NCBI GenBank assembly: GCA_003244035.1
Contig: QHBV01000229.1
Location: 1 to 8,640, forward strand
Direction of reading: 5' to 3'
Length of the DNA stretch: 8,640 nucleotides
From: Solirubrobacterales bacterium
GTDB lineage: Bacteria; Actinomycetota; Thermoleophilia; Solirubrobacterales; Solirubrobacteraceae
Shown here in pieces: positions 1-5,071 of the stretch. The position numbers and the translations under genes are program-made. The notes below the pieces were generated by a model. It was not told the DNA's origin. It was given only the letters and a program-made list of their open reading frames with translations, and searched no databases. The stretch's first letter is position 1. Every line of letters begins with the position of its first letter.

Positions 1-14
1 GGGGGGGGGGGGGG
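1..14. other. 14-base G homopolymer at the left edge, probable sequence artefact
   Basis: The window opens with an uninterrupted run of G. Read on the minus strand it would make MenE continue into consecutive prolines directly after the well-conserved stretch ending GCLLAGA. Relatives normally continue there with a short hydrophobic strand and a single-proline turn. The run lies exactly at the edge, which is typical of contig-end poly-G from two-colour sequencing or a low-quality end. The adjoining bases to about 35 are also almost only G and C and may be unreliable. This is inference from pattern and position. Confidence 0.6.
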
Positions 15-248
15 CGGGCCCGCGCCCGCCCCCGCCAGCAGGCACCCGTGCAGCGCGGCGACGAAGTCCTCGCCGGCCCCGAGCGCGAGCGCGACCCGGT
101 CGCCCTCGACGATGCCGCGCGCCCGCAGCGCGCCCGCCGTCGCCAGCGCGCGTCGCAGCAGCTCGCCATACCGGACCTCGCCCACCGCACCGACGACCGC
201 CACCCGCTCGGGGTGCATCGCCGCCGCGCGGGAGAGCCAGTGATCCAC
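1..248 (-). CDS. menE: o-succinylbenzoate-CoA ligase (MenE), N-terminal part only, runs off the left edge
   Basis: MenE adenylates o-succinylbenzoate and transfers it to CoA, giving OSB-CoA, the substrate of MenB. About 78 reliable residues are visible from a GTG start at 248. They begin VDHWLSRAAAMHPERVAVV and continue with RYGELLRRA, then GDRVALALGAGEDFVAALHGCLLAGA. This is the usual N-terminus of an ANL-superfamily acyl-CoA ligase. The P-loop and adenylation motifs lie outside the window, so the MenE name rests partly on the divergent menB neighbour 24 bp away. No in-frame ATG or GTG lies upstream in the gap. There is no Shine-Dalgarno sequence, but a TACCGT -10 element sits 7 nt before the GTG, which fits a leaderless mRNA. 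The last few visible codons fall in the G run and should not be trusted. Another acyl-CoA ligase is possible but less likely. Confidence 0.8.
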   Translation of the reverse strand, partial: MDHWLSRAAAMHPERVAVVGAVGEVRYGELLRRALATAGALRARGIVEGDRVALALGAGEDFVAALHGCLLAGAGAGPPPPP

Positions 249-283
249 CGTGCTAACGGTAGTCTGGCCGGCATGTCAGTCAC
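249..283. promoter_or_regulatory. Divergent promoter between menE and menB with overlapping -10 elements, both apparently leaderless
   Basis: On the plus strand TAGTCT (260-265) matches the TANNNT -10 core and ends 7 nt before the menB ATG at 273. On the minus strand TACCGT (261 down to 256) matches the same core and ends 7 nt before the menE GTG at 248. The two share the self-complementary TA at 260-261, so the arrangement is symmetrical. A minus-strand -35-like GTGACT (283 down to 278, 4 of 6 to TTGACA) lies 16 bp from its -10. The plus strand has no convincing -35. Neither gene has a Shine-Dalgarno sequence, as expected if transcription starts at or next to the start codon. Motif matches are direct observation; activity is inference. 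Confidence 0.55.
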
Positions 284-1136
284 GTGGGGGGCAGCCGGCG
301 AGTACGAGGACATCCGCTACGAGCTCGCGGACGGCGCCGGCATCGCCAAGATCACGATCGACCGTCCCGAGGTTCGCAACGCGTTTCGCCCCGAGACCGT
401 GATCGAGCTCTCCGACGCATTCGAGCGCGCCCGCGAGGATCTCGAGGTCGGCGTCGTGATCCTAACCGGTGAGGGGCCCGATGCGTTCTGCTCGGGCGGG
501 GACCAGCGCGTTCGCGGACAGAGGGGCGGCTACGTCACCGGCGCCGGTGACGCCGGCGCAGGCGCCCGGCCGTCCGCCCAGGCCGTGGGACGCTTCCACG
601 TCACCGACCTGCACGTCCAGATCCGGCGGATGCCCAAGCCCGTCGTCGCGATGGTCGCGGGCTACGCGATCGGCGGCGGCCACGTGCTGCACGTCGTCTG
701 CGACTTGACGATCGCCGCCGAGAACGCCCGCTTCGGTCAGACCGGGCCGAGGGTCGGCTCGTTCGACGGCGGCTTCGGCGCGAGCGTGCTCTCGCGGATG
801 GTGGGCCCGAAGAAGGCCAAGGAGATCTGGTTTCTGTGCCGGCAGTACGACGCGCGCGAGGCGCTGGCGATGGGGCTCGTCAACGCAGTCGTGCCGCTGG
901 CCGAGCTCGAGGCCACCACGGTCAGCTGGTGCCGCGAGATGCTCGCGCTCTCGCCGTTCGCGCTGCGGCTGCTGAAGGCCAGCTTCAACGCGGACGAGGA
1001 CGGCCTCGCCGGGATCCAGCAGCTCGCCCACGACGCGAATCTGCTCTTCTACATGAGCGAGGAGGCGCAGGAGGGCCGCGACGCCTACCTTCACAAGCGG
1101 ACGCCCGACTTCTCGAAGTTCCCCCGGCGCGCGTGA
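273..1136 (+). CDS. menB: 1,4-dihydroxy-2-naphthoyl-CoA synthase (MenB)
   Basis: MenB closes the second ring of the naphthoquinone by Dieckmann-type condensation of o-succinylbenzoyl-CoA to DHNA-CoA; it is a cytosolic crotonase-fold enzyme. The 287-residue product has the expected length. Diagnostic motifs are the FCSGGDQRVRG oxyanion-hole and substrate loop (72-82), PKPVVAMVAGYAIGGGHVLH (121-140), FGQTGPRVGSFDGG (154-167), EIWFLCRQYDA (184-194), and the C-terminal FYMSEEAQEGRDAY and PDFSKFPRR (259-286). The QTGP form resembles the E. coli-like, bicarbonate-dependent class rather than the mycobacterial QTDA form. The segment at about 87-106 is a Gly/Ala-rich loop that varies in the family and contains a 20-bp DNA palindrome. 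ATG 273 was chosen because upstream in-frame starts would run into menE and because a -10 element sits 7 nt before it. menA follows after 4 nt. Confidence 0.96.
   Translation: MSVTWGAAGEYEDIRYELADGAGIAKITIDRPEVRNAFRPETVIELSDAFERAREDLEVGVVILTGEGPDAFCSGGDQRVRGQRGGYVTGAGDAGAGARPSAQAVGRFHVTDLHVQIRRMPKPVVAMVAGYAIGGGHVLHVVCDLTIAAENARFGQTGPRVGSFDGGFGASVLSRMVGPKKAKEIWFLCRQYDAREALAMGLVNAVVPLAELEATTVSWCREMLALSPFALRLLKASFNADEDGLAGIQQLAHDANLLFYMSEEAQEGRDAYLHKRTPDFSKFPRRA
533..552. repeat. 20-bp perfect palindrome inside menB
   Basis: The sequence CGTCACCGGCGCCGGTGACG equals its own reverse complement over 20 bp, with no spacer. It encodes roughly Val-Thr-Gly-Ala-Gly-Asp at MenB residues 88-93, in the glycine/alanine-rich loop. 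High GC content makes such palindromes somewhat easier to form by chance. No function can be assigned from sequence. Confidence 0.85.
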
Positions 1137-1140
1137 ACTG

Positions 1141-2055
1141 ATGGCCTCTCGGGCGGCGGCTGAGATCCCCAGCGGGCTCCGGATCTGGGTGATGGCCGCG
1201 CGGCCGCGCACGCTTCCGGTGTCGGTCGCTCCAGTGCTCGTCGGAACCGCGCTGGCCGACCCCGAAGGGCACGTCTTCCACCCGCTGCGGCTGATCGCCG
1301 CCCTGATCGGCGCCGTCTTCATCCAGATCGGGACAAATTTGTCCAACGACTACTCCGACGCCCGCCGCGGCGCGGACACCGACGATCGGCTCGGCCCGGT
1401 GCGCGTCAGCGCCGGCGGACTCGTGCCGCCGAAGCGGGTGTTGATCGCCACCTACGTGTCGTTCGCGGTCGCGGTGCTCGCGGGCGCCTATCTGATCGCG
1501 GTCGCCGGGTGGGAGCTACTGCTCGTCGGCGCGGCCTCGATCCTCGCGGGCGTCCTCTACACCGGGGGGCCGCGGCCGTACGGCTACGAGGGCCTCGGCG
1601 AGCTGTTCGTGTTCCTGTTCTTCGGGATCGTCGCAGTCGCGGGCTCGTTCTTCGTCCAGGTCGGGCACCTGCGCTGGGAGGCGTTCGCGCTCGCGGTCCC
1701 GGTCGGCCTGCTGGCGACCGCGATTCTCGTGGTCAACAACCTCCGCGACATCGACACCGACCGCCGCGCCGGCAAGCACACGCTGGCCGTCCGCCTCGGC
1801 CGGCGGCGCACGCGCCAGCTGTACGCGGCGGCCGTCTACGGGGCCTACTTGCTGGCACCCGTCACCTGGCTGTTCGCGGGGCTGACGCCGTGGCTGCTGC
1901 TGCCGTGGCTGACGCTGCCGGTGGCCGCGCCGGTGGTCAGGCTCGTGCGCAACCGCACCGACGGGCCGTCGCTGAACCAGGCGCTCGCCAAGACCGGGAT
2001 CCTGCAGCTTGCATTCTGCGTCCTGCTCGCGGCGGGGCTGCTGCTGAGCGGGTGA
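1141..2055 (+). CDS. menA: 1,4-dihydroxy-2-naphthoate polyprenyltransferase (MenA)
   Basis: MenA attaches the polyprenyl chain to DHNA with loss of CO2, making demethylmenaquinone in the cytoplasmic membrane. The 304-residue protein belongs to the UbiA superfamily. The first Mg2+/diphosphate aspartate motif is NDYSDARRGADTDDRLGP (69-86). The second is NNLRDIDTDRRAGKHTL (199-215). The N-terminal AARPRTLPVSVAPVLVGTAL (19-38) is the typical MenA opening. Hydrophobic segments at about 49-64, 101-122, 125-141, 154-174, 181-199, 227-247, 249-266 and 284-303, plus the N-terminal one, fit the usual nine-helix bundle. The ATG at 1141 lies 4 nt after the menB stop, and the stop overlaps the menC GTG by 4 nt, so the three genes are probably translationally coupled. 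The codons for Thr65-Asn66-Leu67 are atypical and create a palindrome. Confidence 0.96.
   Translation: MASRAAAEIPSGLRIWVMAARPRTLPVSVAPVLVGTALADPEGHVFHPLRLIAALIGAVFIQIGTNLSNDYSDARRGADTDDRLGPVRVSAGGLVPPKRVLIATYVSFAVAVLAGAYLIAVAGWELLLVGAASILAGVLYTGGPRPYGYEGLGELFVFLFFGIVAVAGSFFVQVGHLRWEAFALAVPVGLLATAILVVNNLRDIDTDRRAGKHTLAVRLGRRRTRQLYAAAVYGAYLLAPVTWLFAGLTPWLLLPWLTLPVAAPVVRLVRNRTDGPSLNQALAKTGILQLAFCVLLAAGLLLSG
1331..1344. repeat. AT-centred 14-bp perfect palindrome inside menA
   Basis: GGACAAATTTGTCC is a perfect inverted repeat with a 6-bp A/T core in otherwise very GC-rich coding DNA. It spans MenA residues Thr65-Asn66-Leu67-Ser68 just before the first catalytic aspartate motif. The codons used, ACA, AAT and TTG, differ from the ACC, AAC and CTC/CTG preferred around them. 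The form resembles a dimeric repressor operator, but no specific regulator can be named. Confidence 0.8.
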
Positions 2056-3083
2056 GGCTGCAGATCGATTTGATTAGGGCGCGCTTGCGCGCGCCTTTTG
2101 TTTCGGCCTCGGGGTCCCTGCGCACCCGCGACCTGCTGCTGGTGGCGCTCGAAGGAGACGACGGGGTCATCGGTTTCGGCGAGGCAGCGCCATTGCAAGG
2201 GTACGACGGCGTAGCGCTGCGAGACGTCCGCACGGCGCTCGAGGATTGCCGCTCGGTGCTGGCAGGGTCAGACGGGGCTGATGACCGGGCGGATTTGCTG
2301 GCCGTGTGCGCTCGGACAGCGATCCTGCCCCACGCGATCGCCGCGCTCGACCTCGCCCTGTGGGACCTCGCCGGTCGCCGGTCCGGACAGCCGGTGTGGC
2401 AACTGCTCGGAGCCTTGGATCCCGACCCGGTCGAGGTCAACGCCACGATCGCCCGCACCGACCGGGCCGGCGCGGCACGCGAGGCGGCGCGCGCGCGCGC
2501 CGCCGGCTTCCGCTGCCTGAAGGTCAAGGTCGGGCTGGGTGACGACGCCGGCCGGGTCGCGGCCGTCCGCGCGGCGGCGGGGCCCGAGATGGCGATCAGA
2601 CTCGATGCCAACGGAGCGTGGTCGGTGCCCGAGGCGGTGGCGGCCCTGGGCGCGCTGGCGCCGGCCGGGATCGAGTGCTGCGAGGAGCCGGTCCATGGCC
2701 TGGAGGAGATCGCGCGCGTCGCCGCGGAGGCGCCGGTAGCGGTCGCGATCGACGAGAGCTCAGCAGGGGCCTTGCACCGGCGCGTCTGCGATTCGGTGTG
2801 CCTCAAGGTCGTCCGCTGTGGGGGCATCTCGGGGCTGCTGGACGCGGCTAGGCGCGCTTGCGCGGTCGGCTACGAGGTCTACCTGGCCTCGACCCTGGAC
2901 GGCCCGCTGGGGATCGCGGCAGCGCTGCACGCAGCAGCTGTGATCCGGCCCGATCGCCCGTGCGGGCTGGCTACGCTGGGGCTGTTGGACCGTGAGGATC
3001 CGCTTCCGCCGCGCGAGGGTCGGCTCTCAGTGCCCGCCGGGCCGGGCCTCGGCGCCGGGCTGCTGGCCTGGTACGGCGCCTGA
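2052..3083 (+). CDS. menC: o-succinylbenzoate synthase (MenC), enolase superfamily
   Basis: MenC dehydrates SHCHC to o-succinylbenzoate. The 343-residue product has the enolase-superfamily layout: an N-terminal capping domain (about 1-95, including FGEAAPL at 42-48) followed by a TIM barrel. The KxK acid/base motif is LKVKVG (156-161, Lys157/Lys159). Metal ligands are Asp185 in RLDANGAW, Glu211/212 in CCEEPV and Asp234 in AIDES; the second catalytic lysine is Lys252 in CLKVVRCGG. The motif ASTLDGPLGIAAALH (279-293) supports an OSB synthase over a dipeptide epimerase, and the position after menB and menA strongly favours it. The GTG start at 2052 overlaps the menA TGA in a GTGA junction. A terminator-like hairpin falls over codons 9-18. 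The next gene is convergent. Confidence 0.93.
   Translation: MRLQIDLIRARLRAPFVSASGSLRTRDLLLVALEGDDGVIGFGEAAPLQGYDGVALRDVRTALEDCRSVLAGSDGADDRADLLAVCARTAILPHAIAALDLALWDLAGRRSGQPVWQLLGALDPDPVEVNATIARTDRAGAAREAARARAAGFRCLKVKVGLGDDAGRVAAVRAAAGPEMAIRLDANGAWSVPEAVAALGALAPAGIECCEEPVHGLEEIARVAAEAPVAVAIDESSAGALHRRVCDSVCLKVVRCGGISGLLDAARRACAVGYEVYLASTLDGPLGIAAALHAAAVIRPDRPCGLATLGLLDREDPLPPREGRLSVPAGPGLGAGLLAWYGA
2078..2103 (+). terminator. Intrinsic-terminator-like hairpin with T tract inside the 5' end of menC
   Basis: A perfect 7-bp GC stem, GGCGCGC (2078-2084) and GCGCGCC (2089-2095), closes a 4-nt TTGC loop and is followed at once by TTTTGTTT (2096-2103). This is the textbook layout of a Rho-independent terminator, facing with transcription and starting 26 nt after the first base of the menC start codon. 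The surrounding codons (GAT TTG ATT AGG, TTG, CCT TTT GTT) are low-GC choices unlike the rest of the gene. Ribosomes coming from menA into menC would cover the stem, so it may act as a translation-sensitive attenuator. It may also be a chance product of coding constraint, because an LxxPF-type motif is common at this position in the family. Confidence 0.45.
2483..2504. repeat. 22-bp GC-only palindrome around an alternating GC run in menC
   Basis: Fourteen bases of strict alternating GC (2487-2500) are flanked by GGCG and CGCC, giving a perfect 22-bp self-complementary stretch. It encodes an Ala/Arg run in MenC (about residues 145-151). Alternating GC can adopt left-handed DNA and is slippage-prone, but here it is most simply a product of Ala and Arg codons at high GC. 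Confidence 0.7.
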
Positions 3084-3193
3084 CGTGCTGCTCCTCGGTA
3101 CAGGTCGGTCGCATCGACGGCGAGGGACACAATCCGACGCTACTGCGCGTAGCGCTGAGCACGCATCACCATCCAGAGCCTCGAGCCGGCCAT
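3084..3193. other. Convergent intergenic gap between menC and menH with a small hairpin
   Basis: These 110 bp separate the menC and menH stops. The only structure I see is a 6-bp perfect stem, CGCTAC (3138-3143) and GTAGCG (3149-3154), with a TGCGC loop. No T tract follows on either strand, so it is at best a weak bidirectional terminator. Short open frames across the gap show no recognisable protein. Confidence 0.4.
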
Positions 3194-3940
3194 TCACCCC
3201 CCGGCGATCACTGCGGCCACCCGCTCGGGCGCCTCGAGGTGGACGGCGTGACCAGCGCCCGTGACGACCACCAGCTCGACCTCGCCAAGCTCGCCTGCGG
3301 TGATCGCCCGCGCCACCTGCGCGGCGATCGCCGCGAACTTGCGGTCGCGCTCGCCGACCACGAGCGTCACCGGCATCCGCAGCCCCCCAAGCCTGTCCCA
3401 GACCGGCGCCAGCGCACCAGTCCCCAGCCCGCGCAGCGCCCGCGCGAGGCCCGCCGACGTGTTGCGCAGCCGATCGGCGTGGACAGCGACGGTGATCGCC
3501 GGTGGCTGCTGAGCGATCACCGGCGTCGTCGCCCAGCTCGTCGCGAACTGCTCGATTGTCATCTGCTCCACCTGATCGGCGAGGCGCTCGTCGGCTTCGC
3601 GGCGTGCCGCTCGCTCGGCCGGATCGGCGAGCCCGGGGCTCGCGCCGACCAGCACCAGGCGCTGCACCCGGTGCGGGAGCGCGAGCGCGGCGTGCAACGC
3701 GATCCGACCCCCCATCGAGTAGCCGGCGAGCGTGAAGCGCTCGGGCGCAAGCCGGGAAACGTCTTCGACCACCGCGTCCAGCGACACCGGCACGGCATCG
3801 GCGGCCGAGCCGTGGCCGCGGATGTCCGGTGCGATCGCCCGGCGGCCTCCTTTCAGCGCCGCCACCACGCGATCCCAGCTCGCCCCTGTATGAGTGAAGC
3901 CGTGGAGCAAGACGCAGCTGGCTCTGTTCTCCGTAGCCAT
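3194..3940 (-). CDS. menH: SHCHC synthase (MenH), alpha/beta hydrolase
   Basis: MenH eliminates pyruvate from SEPHCHC, the MenD product, to give SHCHC, the MenC substrate. The 248-residue alpha/beta hydrolase carries LHGFTHTGASW (12-22), DIRGHG (39-44), the nucleophile elbow GYSMGG (73-78, Ser75), VVGERDRKF with Asp199, and GAGHAVHLEAPERV with His231, giving a complete Ser-Asp-His triad. The compact size and the HGF-TG-x-x-W opening are typical of MenH, but this fold is used by many hydrolases, so the men context matters. ATG 3940 is preferred over the in-frame ATG at 3955 because a good -10 (TATGAT, 3956 down to 3951) would include the latter. Transcription is then expected to start only a few bases before 3940. 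Confidence 0.86.
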   Translation of the reverse strand: MATENRASCVLLHGFTHTGASWDRVVAALKGGRRAIAPDIRGHGSAADAVPVSLDAVVEDVSRLAPERFTLAGYSMGGRIALHAALALPHRVQRLVLVGASPGLADPAERAARREADERLADQVEQMTIEQFATSWATTPVIAQQPPAITVAVHADRLRNTSAGLARALRGLGTGALAPVWDRLGGLRMPVTLVVGERDRKFAAIAAQVARAITAGELGEVELVVVTGAGHAVHLEAPERVAAVIAGG

Positions 3941-5071
3941 CTGGCTCTGTATCATAGAGCCATCACCAACCCATTCGGATACAGCGGTCCCGTCGCTCCG
4001 GAGAATCTGGTCGATCGCGAGCGAGAGCTCGAGCAGCTGCTCGAGCTCGCCGACGGAGCACACAACGCTCGGCTGGTGGCGCCGCGCCGGTACGGCAAGA
4101 CATCGCTGCTGCGCGCGCTGGGGGCGCGCGCCGAGGAGCTCGGACTGATCGCGGTGTACGTGAACTTCTTCGGCGTAGTAACCGCGGCGGACATCGGAGA
4201 GCGGATCGAGCTCGCCTATGAGCAGCAGCTTTGCGGGCCGCTGGCGCGCTGGTTCGACGGGGTCCGGGCCACGCTGCGCCTTGCTGGGCCGGTTCCGGCG
4301 AGCATCGAGCTGACCGACGCACGCGCACAGCAGCCGCTGCTCGAACGACTGGCGCTGCCGCGCAGGCTGTTCGAGAAGCACGGCAAGCGGTGCCTGATCG
4401 CCTTTGACGAGTTCCAGGACACGCTCACGGCCCACGCCCGCATCGATGCCGTGATTCGCAGCGAGATCGAGCAGCACGGCGACGCGGCGAGCTATGTCTT
4501 CGCCGGCTCCCAGGTTGGGATGATGCGCGCGTTGTTCACCAGCAAGCGACGCGCCTTCTTCGCCCAGGCGCGAGCGGTCGACCTGGGCCCGCTCGACCCG
4601 AGCGAGATCGCGCGGTTCGTCGAGCAGCGGTTCCTCGCCACGAGCAAGCGAGTAGGTACCGCCTTGAAGCCCCTACTCGCCTTCAGCGACGGCCATCCCC
4701 AGCGTGCGATGCTGCTGGCTCACTTCGTCTGGGAGGCGACGGCGCCGCGGGGCGAAGCGACCGAGCAGACCTGGGGCTCGGCACTCGAGCGCGTGCTGCT
4801 CGTCGAGGCCGCGGAGGAGCTGCGGGGGGCCTGGTCCTCGCTGCAGGGTGGTGAGCGGCGGGCGCTGCTGGCGATCGCCACCGGCCAGCCCCCCTATGCT
4901 CGCAGCACCCAGCGGCAGGTGGGAGGCTCACGCGGCGGTGGGATGGAGCACGCGATCCGCTCGCTGCTGGATGCCGGCGACCTGGTCGAGGACCGGGGCT
5001 CGAACACCGGCTATCGGTTGGCCGATCCCCTGCTAGCCCACTGGATCCGGGAGGGGCGCACCGGCCGATGA
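3890..5071 (+). CDS. Archaeal-type P-loop ATPase (ATPase_2/COG1672-like, MNS/STAND-related), coupled to menD
   Basis: This predicted ATP-binding protein has 393 residues from ATG 3890. The conserved part starts with ITNPFGYSGPVAPENLVDRERELEQL (25-50), the usual family opening. Walker A is APRRYGKTS (64-72, Lys70). Walker B is CLIAFDEFQD (168-177, Asp173/Glu174). A sensor-like strand, YVFAGSQVGMM, follows at 202-212. The C-terminal part (about 322-388) looks like a winged helix and ends in the family-typical GYRLADPLLAHWIR. No signal peptide or membrane segment is seen. Its role is unknown; family members are often tied to defence, regulation or nucleic-acid handling, but nothing here proves this. 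The start is uncertain: ATG 3890 and GTG 3902 both lie within the antisense menH 5' end, and the conserved region begins near an ATC codon at 3962, just after a -10-like TATCAT. The stop overlaps the menD ATG (ATGA), implying joint translation. Confidence 0.82.
   Translation: MSEAVEQDAAGSVLRSHLALYHRAITNPFGYSGPVAPENLVDRERELEQLLELADGAHNARLVAPRRYGKTSLLRALGARAEELGLIAVYVNFFGVVTAADIGERIELAYEQQLCGPLARWFDGVRATLRLAGPVPASIELTDARAQQPLLERLALPRRLFEKHGKRCLIAFDEFQDTLTAHARIDAVIRSEIEQHGDAASYVFAGSQVGMMRALFTSKRRAFFAQARAVDLGPLDPSEIARFVEQRFLATSKRVGTALKPLLAFSDGHPQRAMLLAHFVWEATAPRGEATEQTWGSALERVLLVEAAEELRGAWSSLQGGERRALLAIATGQPPYARSTQRQVGGSRGGGMEHAIRSLLDAGDLVEDRGSNTGYRLADPLLAHWIREGRTGR
3950..3956. promoter_or_regulatory. 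Overlapping divergent -10 elements between menH and the ATPase gene
   Basis: TATCATA carries TATCAT on the plus strand (3950-3955) and TATGAT on the minus strand (3956 down to 3951), both strong matches to the -10 consensus TATAAT. The minus element lies 10 nt before the menH ATG at 3940, predicting a leader of only a few bases. The plus element predicts a start near 3962 for the ATPase-menD transcript; a TTCTCC at 3927-3932 (3 of 6 to the -35 consensus) lies 17 bp upstream. A/T-rich bases are rare in this window, which adds weight. Activity is inferred. Confidence 0.5.
4025..4048. repeat. 24-bp perfect palindrome in the 5' part of the ATPase gene
   Basis: The half site GAGCTCGAGCAG is followed immediately by its exact reverse complement, giving 24 bp of perfect dyad symmetry centred at 4036/4037. 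It encodes ELEQLLEL, part of a family-conserved helix, and the minus strand encodes the same peptide. It lies about 63 bp downstream of the predicted ATPase transcription start and about 80 bp upstream of the predicted menH start. Glu/Leu/Gln codons (GAG/CTC, CAG/CTG) are mutually complementary, so chance is more likely than for random sequence. Confidence 0.85.
5049..5056 (+). promoter_or_regulatory. Shine-Dalgarno sequence for menD
   Basis: GGGAGGGG lies at the 3' end of the ATPase gene, its last base 11 nt before the menD ATG at 5068. It is one of the few clear ribosome binding sites in the window. It supports start 5068 and reinitiation or joint translation from the ATPase gene. Confidence 0.6.

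Noticed and set aside
48..272. A 5' extension of menB by 75 codons to an ATG at position 48
   Set aside because: It is antisense to the clear MenE N-terminus, has no similarity to MenB, and ATG 273 gives the normal family length and a well-placed -10.
1509..2051. A long open frame upstream of menC that would make a 524-residue protein
   Set aside because: It is a shadow of menA in another frame, Arg/Gly/Ala-rich with no recognisable domain. MenC homology begins at the GTG at 2052.
1937..2827. A 296-residue minus-strand open frame across menC
   Set aside because: Ser/Ala/Arg-rich, low-complexity shadow opposite well-conserved MenC catalytic residues.
3084..3193. A possible small gene or RNA in the menC-menH gap
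   Set aside because: No ribosome site, no promoter-like element and no recognisable peptide; only a short hairpin without a T tract.
3239..3889. An upstream extension of the ATPase by about 217 residues
   Set aside because: It is antisense to menH along its whole length, and the Arg/His/Pro-rich sequence is typical of a high-GC shadow frame.
3941..4477. An N-terminal extension of MenH by up to 179 residues
   Set aside because: It is antisense to the conserved ATPase core; the alpha/beta hydrolase fold begins at about residue 8 of the 3940 start.
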